DNA of 64,000 bases from NCBI GenBank assembly GCA_963731625.1, contig CAVSWH010000004.1:868001-932000 (forward strand), given 5' to 3'. Position numbers and translations under genes: made by a program. Positions within the stretch are counted from its first letter, which is position 1, and the number at the start of each line of letters is the position of its first letter. Below are positions 9,182 through 18,325 of this stretch, piece by piece. Source of the stretch: PALSA-555 sp963731625. GTDB lineage: Bacteria; Actinomycetota; Acidimicrobiia; IMCC26256; PALSA-555. Below the pieces are notes generated by a model, which saw only the letters and a program-made list of their open reading frames with translations, did not search any database and was not told where the DNA came from.

Positions 9182-9310
9182 TACCGGGGTCTGGAGCAGC
9201 GCGGCTGATACCTCGGAGTCGAGGCAGGCCCCACGCTAGCGCCCCTCGGACGGCTCCCGAGCCCAGGTAGTGGCTCAATTTGACGTTTGAGCCCGCCAGG
9301 GCGTCCCGGC

Positions 9311-9486
9311 TCAGACGCGTTCTCCAAGAAGATCGAGAACCACGCACACGCCGTGAGCTTGCACTTCATGCACTACAACTTCGCCCGCCCGCACCAGTCC
9401 CTCGGCAAGCGCGTCACCCCGCCATGGCCGCGGGGATCGAGGGCTACGCCAGGTCACGCACCCAGATCGCTGAACTGCTGGACTAA
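9311..9486 (+). pseudogene. Remnant of a DDE transposase C-terminus
   Basis: Reading from about 9311 gives FSKKIENHAHAVSLHFMHYNF then ARPHQSLGKRVTP, the YNFxRPHxSL signature near the end of DDE transposases. One base is missing near 9420, after which the neighbouring frame continues AMAAGIEGYARSRTQIAELLD and stops. No N-terminus or catalytic triad remains, so this is a dead fragment. Confidence 0.75.
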
Positions 9487-9491
9487 GCCAG

Positions 9492-9971
9492 ATGAGCGAG
9501 GCCCGGCTGCTTCTCACCTGCGGGTTGCCCGGGGCGGGTAAGACAAAACTCGCAAGGCAGCTCGCCGCGGACCGGAGCGCCGTGCGCCTCACGAAGGATG
9601 AATGGCTCTGGGCCCTCGGCTCCACCCCCTGGGACACGCCGACCCGGGAGAAGGTGGAACAGGAACTCTGGCAGCTCGCCCAAGAGATTTTGCGCCTTGG
9701 CCTGAGCGTCGTCCTCGATTTTGGGCTCTGGGCGCGGATCGAACGTGACGAGATGCGATCCGCGGCTCGTGGCCTTGGTGTCGGCGTCGAACTGCACTAC
9801 CTCGACGTGCCCGCCGACGAACTCTGGCGTCGCATCGAGGCCCGGAACTCGCAGCCACCCTGGGACAGCTACCCGATCCGCCGCGCCGACCTCGACGGGT
9901 GGCTACGACTTTTCCAGGCACCCGATGCTGCCGAGCTCGCCTTGTTCGACCCCCCACCGACTTCAAACTGA
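9492..9971 (+). CDS. P-loop kinase (AAA_33/zeta-like small ATPase)
   Basis: 159 residues. Walker A is GLPGAGKT at residues 12-19, followed by LTKDEWLW and a VVLDFGLWARIERDEM segment, which resembles the Asp-containing lid region of small-molecule kinases related to zeta toxins and chloramphenicol phosphotransferase. The C-terminal third has DVPADELWRRIEARN. The phosphorylated substrate is unknown. It starts 5 bp after the transposase remnant and ends in the right inverted repeat, so it looks like cargo of that element. Confidence 0.8.
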   Translation: MSEARLLLTCGLPGAGKTKLARQLAADRSAVRLTKDEWLWALGSTPWDTPTREKVEQELWQLAQEILRLGLSVVLDFGLWARIERDEMRSAARGLGVGVELHYLDVPADELWRRIEARNSQPPWDSYPIRRADLDGWLRLFQAPDAAELALFDPPPTSN

Positions 9972-10125
9972 GCCATGACCCGAGCCCAGCACCGGCCGGC
10001 GGTGCCGTCGTGCACGTGCCCGCTGCGCGCGGGAGACGTCCCCGTCGTGGGCCAACCGCGCCCGGGAGCGTCCGTGATGGCGGCACCGGTGCGCAGAACT
10101 GCGCCGACGGCCGACCTTGAGCTGC

Positions 10126-10944
10126 TCAGGACTTGCCGGACTCGTAGACGTCGGTGAAGAGACCGCCTTGCGCCGCGCCGGAGCCGGACGCTCCACCTCC
10201 CCGGCCTCGCAGGACGAAGGCGATGCCGACGGCGACCGCGGCACCGGCGAGGGGTCCGGCGATATAGACCCAGTAGCTGGTGAACGTCGTGCTGACGAGG
10301 TCGGGACCGAAGGTGCGGGCGGGGTTCATGGAGGCGCCCGAGATGGGGCTCCCCCACAGCCCAGCCAGCGCGATATAGCCGCCGACGCCGAAGGCACCGA
10401 ACAGCCCGATGTTCTGCGCGCCCGACGCGGTGCCGAGGATCACGCTGACCAGGCCCACGGTCAAGATGAGTTCCATCCAGAACGCGGCCCCGGCGGAGTA
10501 GCCGTGAGCAGGGAAGTTCGAGCCGTACACGGCGGAGACGTTGATCACGGCGTGCAGGAACAGTGCCGCCAAGGTGGCGCCGCCCAACTGGGCGATGACG
10601 TAGCCGGGCACCCTCCACCACGGGAAGTCACGGCGCAATGCGAACGCGACGGAGACCGCCGGGTTCAGGTGGGCGCCGGACACCCTGCCCATGAACATGA
10701 TGATGGCCATGACCATCAGGGCGGGGGCGACCACGGCGGCGGAATGGCTGATGACCCCCGGGAAGGCGTGGCTCATCATGCCTGCGCCGGCGGCGACCAA
10801 CACCAGGAAGAAGGTCCCGAGCACCTCAGCGAAGAGGCGCCGCCACTCCTGCCTGGGATCATTGAAGTTGGTGATGCGCTCGACGACTTGTTGTTCGTAG
10901 CGGACGACGGGTCCTTGATCCGGGATCTCTTGTTTCGGGGGCAT
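10126..10944 (-). CDS. Aquaporin/MIP-family channel
   Basis: 272 residues with six predicted membrane spans and both pore loops: GAHLNPAVSVAF and SGASMNPARTFGPD. A hydrophilic N-terminal extension of about 35 residues precedes the first helix (EVLGTFFLVLVAAGAG). The C-terminus is Gly/Ser-rich. It conducts water or small neutral solutes across the cytoplasmic membrane. Residues around the second loop do not let me decide between water- and glycerol-type pores. Confidence 0.95.
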   Translation of the reverse strand: MPPKQEIPDQGPVVRYEQQVVERITNFNDPRQEWRRLFAEVLGTFFLVLVAAGAGMMSHAFPGVISHSAAVVAPALMVMAIIMFMGRVSGAHLNPAVSVAFALRRDFPWWRVPGYVIAQLGGATLAALFLHAVINVSAVYGSNFPAHGYSAGAAFWMELILTVGLVSVILGTASGAQNIGLFGAFGVGGYIALAGLWGSPISGASMNPARTFGPDLVSTTFTSYWVYIAGPLAGAAVAVGIAFVLRGRGGGASGSGAAQGGLFTDVYESGKS

Positions 10945-11508
10945 CTGGGATCACCTGCCAGGCGCTTGGGCGAGCGCTGCTGCTGTTGGATTTCGCAGTG
11001 GTTTGTGCGCCTGCATTCGGAGTGGTTCGAGCCAACAGGGGGAAGAGGGCCTCATCTCGGTCGTCGGCCTCGCCTCGGGCCGCCGCGGCCGACTCCGAGT
11101 TGGACATCGCAGAGCCTATTCGGGCCGCCCGTACGAGAAGGATGCTCGCTGACAGGGCGTCGAGGGGCATCCATCGTCCATCACGAGTTGCGGCATACGA
11201 GGAGCACCCCGGGGCCCAAGGTCGTCGTACCGGAGCAGCGCTGGCTCACCGAGAACTCGCTGCTGACCAGCCCTTTCGCGCGTGGGCGGTGCCTCGAACC
11301 TGCGACCTCATCTCATGAAGGAGCTGCGCCGGCTTCCGCGACCCCGGGCCAAGGGACGATGTCGCGCCTGACCTGCGAAGGCACCCTTCGTTCGTTGCCG
11401 TCGTCTGCCAACGTCTTCGTCGTCCCAAGGACTTAGGCCGGACCTGGCGCCCCGACTGCGGGCTCGTCGAAGACTTACCGTTCGGTGCAGATAAGAAGGA
11501 GGAGGCGC
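10945..11508. other. Intergenic stretch with a decayed attachment-site-like copy
   Basis: No gene recognised. The segment 11168-11312 resembles the left part of the tRNA-Val attachment junctions further right: CATCCATCG, then GGCATACG-AGG-GCACC, GCTGACCAGCC and GTGGGCGGTGCCTCGAAC, a shortened and mutated form of the tRNA 3' end. It may mark an old left boundary of the array, but the match is poor. Confidence 0.35.
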
Positions 11509-12270
11509 GTGCGCTTCGTGATGGTCCACGGCGGCTTCCACGGCGCCTGGTGCTGGGAACGTGTGATCCCCGAACTCGAGCGTCTTGGCCACCATGCCGT
11601 CGCCGTCGACCTACCCGGCCACGGCAAGCGGCGCCACGAGACGGCACCAACCACGTTCAAGGGTCGCACGGACGCCATTCTCGAGGTCGTGCAGCCCGGC
11701 GACATCCTCGTGGGCCACTCCGGCGGCGGGTTCGACATCACGCACGCAGCGGACGCCGTTCCGAACATGATCACCCACGTTTGCTACCTCGCCGCCGGTC
11801 TGCCACGAGAGGGACGAACCTGGCCCGAGGCCATGGCCATGCGAGCCGACGGCACGATGGGCGACTTCGACGCCGCAGACCTGCTCGGGCTTCTCAGGTT
11901 CCAGGAGGACGGCGCGATGTCCGTCGCGACCGTCGAGGGCGCTCGAGAGAAGTTCTTCCACGACTGCGACGACGAAACGGTGCAGCACGCCTTCGAGCGG
12001 CTGTGCCCCGAACGAGGTGGTGAAACATCTTCGACGCCGGTATCAGTGACCAACTTCTGGGCCGCTGACCTGCCACGCAGCTTCATCGTCTGCCTCCAAG
12101 ACCGGGCGCAGGAGAGGTGGAGCGCAGATCTCGTGGCCCGGCGCCTCGGCGTGGAGCAACTCGCGATCGGCACCTCGCACTCGCCGTTCCTCAGCCGCCC
12201 ACGCGAGCTCGCCGAGCTCGTGGTCCACGCCACAACGACGACTCCGATCGGACCGCTCGACCCGGGATGA
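11509..12270 (+). CDS. Alpha/beta-hydrolase fold esterase
   Basis: About 253 residues. I choose the GTG at 11509 because GGAGGAGG lies 5-12 bp before it; the longer frame from 11485 has no such site. The N-terminal VRFVMVHGGFHGAWCWERVIPE is the oxyanion-loop strand of the family, GDILVGHSGGG holds the nucleophilic Ser elbow (GHSGG), and GTSHSPFLSRP near the C-terminus carries the catalytic His. It resembles plant-type methyl-esterase/hydroxynitrile-lyase-like hydrolases common in actinobacteria. Substrate unknown. Confidence 0.88.
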   Translation: MRFVMVHGGFHGAWCWERVIPELERLGHHAVAVDLPGHGKRRHETAPTTFKGRTDAILEVVQPGDILVGHSGGGFDITHAADAVPNMITHVCYLAAGLPREGRTWPEAMAMRADGTMGDFDAADLLGLLRFQEDGAMSVATVEGAREKFFHDCDDETVQHAFERLCPERGGETSSTPVSVTNFWAADLPRSFIVCLQDRAQERWSADLVARRLGVEQLAIGTSHSPFLSRPRELAELVVHATTTTPIGPLDPG

Positions 12271-12484
12271 ACTTGCCGGCCTCGAGTGCGACCGGTGTTG
12301 AGTCGACCGGGCACGGCGAGCCGTCCTGTCCCTTATCGATGGCTTCGACTCGTGGCCGGGACGACGACCAGCGAGAAGCGATCCGAGGGGCGGCTGGGTG
12401 CTTTGGCGCCGTCGCCGATGCCGTGCGCAGACGATGTGCGCGTCGATCCGGTGCGCCTTGAGCCGGCGATCGGGCACCCAGCTG

Positions 12485-12751
12485 TTATCTGCCGGTGCGC
12501 TCGCGGTGCTTGCACCCTGGCCAGCAGCAGGGCCGACGCTGGCCGTCCTCGAGCTCCTCCTGGGTCCGGCGAATGCGGCGTTCTCGGGTCATCTCCTGCT
12601 TGGCATCTTCGACCCAGCAGATGAACTCGTTGCGGGCCAGAGGCGTGATGTCCTTCCAGGCATCGAGTGCCATGGGGTTGGCGATCAGCGCCTTGCGTAG
12701 GTCGACTGGAAGCTGGTGTACCGCCCCACCGGGCACTCGCGGGCTGCTCAC
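12485..12751 (-). CDS. YdeI/OmpD-associated-type small protein
   Basis: About 88 residues from a GTG at 12751. The body LPVDLRKALIANPMALDAWKD plus LARNEFICWVEDAKQ and TRERRIRRTQEEL is the bacteriocin-protection YdeI/OmdA domain; the C-terminus ends CCWPGCKHRERTGR with two Cys pairs. A longer frame extends to 12871, but its N-terminal 40 residues look non-coding. Function of the family is poorly known. Confidence 0.7.
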   Translation of the reverse strand: MSSPRVPGGAVHQLPVDLRKALIANPMALDAWKDITPLARNEFICWVEDAKQEMTRERRIRRTQEELEDGQRRPCCWPGCKHRERTGR

Positions 12752-12861
12752 GGGGCGACGGTACAGCGCCACTCCGGGCTGCGACGTCGGGGTGTGAGGT
12801 CGCGGGGTACCGGATCGAGCGAGCACGCCCTCGACGTCTTCCCGTCGCCCCGAGCGCCGGT

Positions 12862-12933
12862 GGACTCGCATCGGACGACGCGGCGATGGTCACCGGCACC
12901 GCGCTCGTGATCGACGGCGGAACCCTCGCCTAA
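12862..12933 (+). pseudogene. Short-chain dehydrogenase C-terminal scrap
   Basis: Twenty-three codons plus TAA read LASDDAAMVTGTALVIDGG, the very end of classical SDR enzymes. Nothing upstream matches the rest of an SDR, so this is a leftover of a deleted gene. Confidence 0.65.
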
Positions 12934-13096
12934 GCGGATTGCTCGCTGGGTGTTTCTTGTGCGGTCTCGTGGACCCGCCAGGCCCACGAGCCCTGACGCT
13001 CTGACCTGCGTGATTGGCAATTGCGCGCAGTTCATCCGCGGCCCAATCCGACAATGATCGCCGCCGCGTCACGCGGTAACGCTTGCACCTCAGCGT

Positions 13097-13594
13097 CTAC
13101 CGTTTCTTCGCCGGCGGGTCATTCAGGGCCACCGCGGCCTTCACCAGCGCCTTGAACGCGCCGGCGTTGACCTTCTCCCCTTCGTGGATGTCGATCGCCC
13201 TTCGCGTGTTGCCTTCCAAGCTGGAATTGAAGAGGCGCGACGGGTCTGGGATCGAGGCCCCCCGGGCAAACGTGAGCTTCACGACCTTCGCGTACGCCTC
13301 GCCCGTGCAGACGATCCCAGCATGGGACCACACGGGCACGCCCAATGGGTTCGTTGGCTTGATCCATTTGCACTCTTCCACGATGTCGGGTTCGGCTTGC
13401 AGGATCAGCGCTCGAATGCGGGCCAATGTCTCCCCGCGCCATCCCCCCAGCTCGCGGATCCGTTGGTCGATGAGTCGGGAAGCGGATCTCGCGTTGACCA
13501 CGCGCGACGGGCGCTTGCCCGCTGCCGCAGTAGCCCGTTTGGCGGGGCCCTTCTTTGCGATGTTCGCCGACTTCTTGGACGGTTTGCTGGCCAT
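13097..13594 (-). CDS. DUF1801-domain protein
   Basis: 165 residues from the ATG at 13594 (MASKPSKK). A Lys/Ala-rich N-terminal tail of about 40 residues precedes the domain: IDQRIRELGGWRGETLARIR, ADIVEECKW-like DIVEECKWIKP, WSHAGIVCTGEAYAKVVKLTF and AIDIHEGEKVN, which mark the DUF1801/YdhG family. Biochemical role unknown. The charged tail suggests nucleic-acid contact. Confidence 0.8.
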   Translation of the reverse strand: MASKPSKKSANIAKKGPAKRATAAAGKRPSRVVNARSASRLIDQRIRELGGWRGETLARIRALILQAEPDIVEECKWIKPTNPLGVPVWSHAGIVCTGEAYAKVVKLTFARGASIPDPSRLFNSSLEGNTRRAIDIHEGEKVNAGAFKALVKAAVALNDPPAKKR

Positions 13595-13910
13595 TGCCGT
13601 CACTCCGTTGTTTCTTGTACCGGATCCCTTGACTGCTGGTGCTGAATTTATTCGACGCTCATGACTTGTGCGGGCCGCAGTATGTAGGCCACGTCTTCGT
13701 CTACCCAAACGCGATTCTGGGACGAGTTCTGGGATGTCGGCACTCCGCTTCGCGAGGCGGAGTCCAGGCGGTGCCTGTCAGGGAGTCACTTCGGTCGCCC
13801 GCCGAGCGTGACGGCCGGCCAAGCGGCCGGCCATTTCGTGGAATCGGCCGCCCTGCGAGCCTCGTTCCCGACGCACCGGCTCGACGGCCGGACGCTCCTA
13901 GGAGGATGCG

Positions 13911-14183
13911 ATGTATGCAGCTCTCGTCCGCGCGACGCACGCAGGTGACGAAGCCGATGCCTGTGCGAGGAACCTCCGCGAGCGAGCCGTGCCGACGCTC
14001 CGCGCAAGACCGGGATTCGTCGCCGGCTACTGGACCGAACCCCGGGACGACAAGAGCTTCGCGTTCCTTGTGTTTGAAGACGAGGCAGCGGCGAGAGCGG
14101 CCGCGCCTGCCCCAGGGGCCGCCGCCGGTGACCATGTCACGATCGAAGGCGTCGACTTTCGGGAGATCCAGGCGAACGCCTGA
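13911..14183 (+). CDS. Small dimeric alpha/beta-barrel protein (ABM-like)
   Basis: 90 residues, preceded by AGGAGG. Sequence YAALVRATHAGD then LRARPGFVAGYWTEPRDDKSF and FLVFEDEAAARAAA gives the beta-alpha-beta pattern of the antibiotic biosynthesis monooxygenase superfamily. No catalytic residues can be assigned. It is followed by a 13-bp hairpin that may end its transcript. Confidence 0.7.
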   Translation: MYAALVRATHAGDEADACARNLRERAVPTLRARPGFVAGYWTEPRDDKSFAFLVFEDEAAARAAAPAPGAAAGDHVTIEGVDFREIQANA

Positions 14184-14202
14184 CACGACGACGATCATGC
14201 CG

Positions 14203-14235
14203 CGCGACTCGCGATCTATCGGATCGCGAGTCGCG
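14203..14235 (+). terminator. Perfect 13-bp hairpin downstream of ABM-like gene
   Basis: Arms 14203-14215 and 14223-14235 are exact reverse complements with a 7-base loop. There is no T tract, so an intrinsic terminator is only one reading; a protein-binding palindrome is another. Confidence 0.45.
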
Positions 14236-14449
14236 GCCCACACGGCTGGCGCAGGAGGACCCCGATCCGAGACGGCTCCAGGCCGACGCCGGACGGCCGG
14301 CTACCTCCCCGGTTGAGGCCCTAACCCGGTAAGTGGGGTCCGGCTCGTCCCGCCCACGGACTTCACACGGACTTGAGCCGCGTCACGGCACACTGGCTCC
14401 CGGGTTACAGCCCGCAGGGCCGGCATCTGGACTTGGGGGCGTTCGGCGC

Positions 14450-14914
14450 TCAGCCCCCCAAGCCGCCGTCGAGCTCGAGGTGTGGGACGGCACCGATCTG
14501 GAACAGCACCTCGAGCTGCTCGAGGGTGTTCCACTCCTCGAGGATCTTGCCGTCGCGGATCAGATAGATGTCGGTGGCGCTGAACGTCACCGGCCGACCG
14601 CTCGCCGGGATCGGTTTCGTCTTGGCCGGCATGCCCTGCCAGTCTCCCCGATGGGTCCCGTGCGCCGACCATTTCGTGACCACCTTGTCACCCTCGGCGA
14701 TTTGGTCGTCGATCGAGAACACGATGTCGGGGAACGCGGCCAGGAACCGGGTCAGGAACTCCTTGGCGTGGTCGATGCCGTGCACCGGGTCACTGCCTGG
14801 ATAGTGGACGGTGTACTCGGGGTCGAAGACCTCCTCGATGACCGACAGGTCGCGGTTGTTCAGCCCGTCCAGGTATGCGCGGCGAACGATGGCCTTGTTC
14901 GATTCGAGCGACAT
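14450..14914 (-). CDS. SnoaL/NTF2-like polyketide-cyclase-type protein
   Basis: 154 residues. ESNKAIVRRAYLDGLNNRDL, IEEVFDPEYTVHYPG, FLTRFLAAFPDIVFSIDDQIA, GDKVVTKWSAHGTHRGDW and IYLIRDGKILEEWN are the successive elements of the SnoaL-like ester cyclase group. It probably acts on a small hydrophobic ligand or has a cyclase/isomerase role; no substrate can be named. AGGGGAC precedes the ATG. Confidence 0.85.
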   Translation of the reverse strand: MSLESNKAIVRRAYLDGLNNRDLSVIEEVFDPEYTVHYPGSDPVHGIDHAKEFLTRFLAAFPDIVFSIDDQIAEGDKVVTKWSAHGTHRGDWQGMPAKTKPIPASGRPVTFSATDIYLIRDGKILEEWNTLEQLEVLFQIGAVPHLELDGGLGG

Positions 14915-15354
14915 GGTCCCCTCCTCGACGGCGGGCAGCGTACGGTCCCGAGGGTCCTCGGCGCGGCCGCTAGCCGGAGTGCGAGGGCATGAGCAGCGGA
15001 TCGCGCGCCTATCCAGTGAACTCGGCGGCGAGGGGCGGTGCGGGACACGAGCCGGAGTTGAACGTGATCGACACGGACCCAGAGGGAGTGGTCGAATTCG
15101 GGAAGGTCAGCCCGTCGAGCCGGCGACAACGAAGCTCGAACCCCCACCGCCACCACCCGCGACCCGAACCCGCATCCCGAGACCCTCGATCCTGGGCCAG
15201 CCCTCAGCGGACCGCCACGAGCGGGACCCGAACCCCGGCCCCGACACCCCGCCCGGGCCGACGTGATCCGGATGCGCCATATGGATGAACTTGTGGCTCG
15301 GGCTGCGTCTGACACTCGTATTGGTTCCAACACGTCAGACCGGAGGTCGTAGCT

Positions 15355-15831
15355 GTGGCGAGCGAAACGGTCATTGCGAGCATCACGATCAAGGCCCCGG
15401 CCGAGGCCATCTTCGCGGTGCTCGTCGATCCCGCGAAACACGCTTCGATTGACGGCACGGGCTGGGTCTGCGATCCCGTCGACCGCCAACCCCTGACGGC
15501 GTCGGGGCAGATCTTCCGTATGGCCATGTACCACCCCAACCACCCGAACGGGAACTACGAGATGGCCAGTCGGGTCGAGGTGTTCGATGCGCCGCACGCC
15601 ATCTCCTGGAAGCCGGGGTACGACCCAGGCGACGGCAACCTCCGCTTCGGCGGCTGGGTCTGGCGCTACGACCTGGCTCCGCTCGGCCCGTCCGAGACCG
15701 ACGTCAGGCTCACTTACGATTGGTCGGCCGTCCCCGAGGTCGTGCGCCGAACAGGGCCAGAGTTCCCGCCCTTCTCCCCCGATCACCTGGACAACTCGTT
15801 GACCCACCTCGCCGAACTGGTCGTTGCCTGA
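15355..15831 (+). CDS. SRPBCC (START-like) domain protein
   Basis: 158 residues from a GTG. Begins SETVIASITIKAPAEAIFAVL, the N-terminal strand and helix of the SRPBCC cavity fold, and later WVWRYDLAPLGPSETDVRLTY, ending with the long C-terminal helix DHLDNSLTHLAELV. These proteins bind hydrophobic ligands. No operon partner. Confidence 0.85.
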   Translation: MASETVIASITIKAPAEAIFAVLVDPAKHASIDGTGWVCDPVDRQPLTASGQIFRMAMYHPNHPNGNYEMASRVEVFDAPHAISWKPGYDPGDGNLRFGGWVWRYDLAPLGPSETDVRLTYDWSAVPEVVRRTGPEFPPFSPDHLDNSLTHLAELVVA

Positions 15832-15994
15832 GCGCGAGTCCGCCGATCTGGGTCATGTTCTCTGAACTGGTCGTCGCGGATGAACGCTTCGGACCGGGAT
15901 GCCGTTCGGCTCACATCACGGACTGGACCCGCTGCGCTGACGGGTCACGCTCCCCCGCAAGGGAGACCGGATCCGTTTGGCGCAGGGATGCGCG

Positions 15995-16783
15995 TCAGAG
16001 GAGGGCGGCGGCGAACTGGTCGTGGTGGTCCATCCACCAGCGGCGGCGGCGGTCGTAACGCTCGCCGCGACCCGTGCGGTCCCACATCTCGACGATGTTC
16101 GGGTCACCGGCGTCGACGCGGCGCCGGACGGCCGCTTCGATGCGGGCGATGGCATCGTTCATGACGCTGAGCAGCTCCGCCCGACCGTCCCGGTCCAGTC
16201 CGTAGGCGTCGGCGACGAGCCGTAGCCGTGCCGGCCCGTCGGCGGGTCGCCAGCCGAGCCGGGCCTGGTCAACGTCGTCGTCGATCGGTACCCAGAGACG
16301 GGCGAGGTGAGCCACGTCGTAGACGGGGCGGCCAGGGGCCGCGAACTCGAAGTCGAGCAGCGCCACGGCGATGCCGCCACGAAAGACGACGTTCTCCGGG
16401 CACACGTCGTTGTGGCACACGAGCGTCCCACCCGCAGGGTCAGCCAGACCGTCGTCCCAGGTGAGACCCCGAGGGTCGAAGCCGCGGGCGGCGTCGTGCA
16501 GCCCGCGCAGCAGCCGGGCGACGGACGCCAGCGCGGCGTCGGACTGGCTCCAGTCCGGATAGGGCGCCACCGGGACCTCGCCGTCGATGAACACGAGGCG
16601 CTCGCGTCCGTCGTCATCGATACCGACTGGTGACGAGGCACCCTCGAATCCGGCGTGCCGCACCGCCCGCAGAAAGGCGTGAACCGAACCCGAGTGCGGA
16701 CTCGCGGGGCGAAGGACATGCCGACCGACGCGTACGACCCGGCCTGCGTTCGCGATCCCGCCATCAAGCTGTTGCTCAGTCAC
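15995..16783 (-). CDS. Aminoglycoside-phosphotransferase-like kinase (APH family)
   Basis: About 262 residues. I place the start at the GTG at 16783, which has AAGGTGG upstream; the frame is open to 16861. The catalytic loop reads LVCHNDVCPENVVF (Brenner HxDxxxxN motif) and the Mg-binding segment is ALLDFEFAAPG. The N-terminal ATP-binding lobe is short. Such enzymes phosphorylate small alcohols such as homoserine, choline or aminoglycosides. The C-terminus is Arg/Trp-rich (RRRWWMDHHDQF). Confidence 0.85.
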   Translation of the reverse strand: MTEQQLDGGIANAGRVVRVGRHVLRPASPHSGSVHAFLRAVRHAGFEGASSPVGIDDDGRERLVFIDGEVPVAPYPDWSQSDAALASVARLLRGLHDAARGFDPRGLTWDDGLADPAGGTLVCHNDVCPENVVFRGGIAVALLDFEFAAPGRPVYDVAHLARLWVPIDDDVDQARLGWRPADGPARLRLVADAYGLDRDGRAELLSVMNDAIARIEAAVRRRVDAGDPNIVEMWDRTGRGERYDRRRRWWMDHHDQFAAALL

Positions 16784-16911
16784 GCCGCCACCTTGTAGGG
16801 AAAGGGCGCTCCATGATCGGGCTGCGTCGGGCGAAGAGTCGCCGAGGACGGACTCCACCACGTCTGGTCTTGACTGTCGCGTCTGTCGCTCGGTTCTTCG
16901 CCGTCAGACGA

Positions 16912-17715
16912 CTAGGCCTTCCGATCAGCGGAGCGGTGGGCGACCCACACGTCTTCGGCTGGCCACTTCTTGGCCCAATCGATCGTGGTGATGTCGTAGT
17001 ACTCGTGGTTGACGGCACCGGCGCCCGCGTACATCTCTTGGAGGTCGTCCACGACGAGGCCGGCAGACCGCAAGACCCGGATCCAGTCGCCGTGACTTGG
17101 GTGGTGCTCAATTCCCCCGCCAGGCCAGGCGATTGGCGTGAGGTCCTTCTGGGACCGCAGGAGGCGATCACCCGCGAACCCCGAATCGTCGGGGACGCAC
17201 AAGCCAGCCAGCACGCTGTTTGTGAGGAACACCAGCCGCCCACCCGGGCGGAGCAGCCGAGCCGCTTCCGGTACCCACCGAGCGGGGTCGCACCAAGGGC
17301 TGGCGCCGTACTCGCTGACCACGAGGTCGACCGTGCCGCTGCGAACCGGTACCGCCTCGGCGTTGGCCTCGACGAGCGGAAAGAACGGGCCGACCGCTTG
17401 CTGGCAGCGCCGCGCCGTCTGGAGCTGGGCGCGGCTGAGGTCGACGGCGACGACTCGAGCCCCGGCTCGGACTAGCCACGCCGACAGGTACGCCGTCCCA
17501 CATCCGAGCTCTACCACCCGCGCGTCGGCGACGTCGCCGAGCAAACCGAACTCGGACTCCGGCGCGCGGAACAGACCCCATCGGATTTCTGGCGCCGACC
17601 ACTTCGCTTCCGCGTCGGCGTCGGTGAACTGCTCGTTCACCACGGACCAGAGCTCTCGGTTGCGGTCGAGCCGGTGCCGCTCCGTCACCACAGAACCATC
17701 ATTGCCGCGAGGCAC
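16912..17715 (-). CDS. Class I SAM-dependent methyltransferase
   Basis: 267 residues. Motif I is VVELGCGTAYLSAWLV at about residues 67-82, motif II VVAVDLSRAQL, motif IV VDLVVSEYGAS, and ARLLRPGGRLVFLTN follows. The C-terminal part (HHPSHGDWIRVLRSAGLVV) is the usual methyltransferase-11 tail. Acceptor unknown. Same strand as the APH-like gene, which starts 130 bp downstream. Confidence 0.9.
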   Translation of the reverse strand: MPRGNDGSVVTERHRLDRNRELWSVVNEQFTDADAEAKWSAPEIRWGLFRAPESEFGLLGDVADARVVELGCGTAYLSAWLVRAGARVVAVDLSRAQLQTARRCQQAVGPFFPLVEANAEAVPVRSGTVDLVVSEYGASPWCDPARWVPEAARLLRPGGRLVFLTNSVLAGLCVPDDSGFAGDRLLRSQKDLTPIAWPGGGIEHHPSHGDWIRVLRSAGLVVDDLQEMYAGAGAVNHEYYDITTIDWAKKWPAEDVWVAHRSADRKA

Positions 17716-18325
17716 GCCATCCTGCAGCGCGATCGTCTCCCACCACGTCTGCGAGGGTGTGCCTCCCCGCCCTCCCGCGGCGCTCCGGGACCACCGGCGA
17801 CGACGCCGGCCCGCGCGACGGCGCGCCTACACCACGATGGCCGCTCACGAAACGCCTGACGGTGTGCTCTTCGAGTTGGCGGCCCGTACGAATCAGGCGA
17901 CTCGCCCGTGACGATCTCTTAGCGAGCCGTCACCTCGACCAACCCAACCTGCGACCTTCGCCTCGTATATGCCTGAACCCACGTTCGTGCAGAGCCGGGT
18001 GCCGGACCGTCACCGGGCCAGGTCCCTCAGGTCACTCTGGATGAGTCGACAGCACCCATACCGGCCGGTGGAAAGGCGCGTTCCCAACTTCGCGACTCGA
18101 GGACGATCACGACCGGCCGGCGCACCGCAGCGCGTTAGGGAACGAACGGCGGCCACAGCCAATCCGAAGGTTTGGGCCGCGCAGTAAAGGCAGACTTGAG
18201 CAGCCACTCTGCGACTTGAGCCAAGCGCCAACACGCCGCTCACGGTTGATCAGAGCCTTCGATCGCGCGAGCCCGCGTCCAGCTTCCGGCGGCATCCAAC
18301 TGCGGCGCAGGTACTGTCGCAAACG
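17716..18325. other. 610-bp stretch without recognisable gene
   Basis: Open frames here are mirror images of the neighbouring genes and show no family signature. No repeat, tRNA or clear promoter was noticed. Confidence 0.5.

Larger units (their letters stand above)
9271..9975. mobile_element. Inverted-repeat-bounded 705-bp element with transposase remnant and kinase
   Basis: The left end (9271-9283, TGGCTCAATTTGA) and the right end (9963-9975, TCAAACTGAGCCA) are 12/13 inverted matches. Between them lie a frameshifted transposase C-terminus and a complete P-loop kinase gene whose TGA stop sits inside the right repeat. Just inside the left end a second GCTCAA/TTTGAGC inversion is visible, as if two IS ends abut. 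I see no clear target duplication. Confidence 0.5.
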
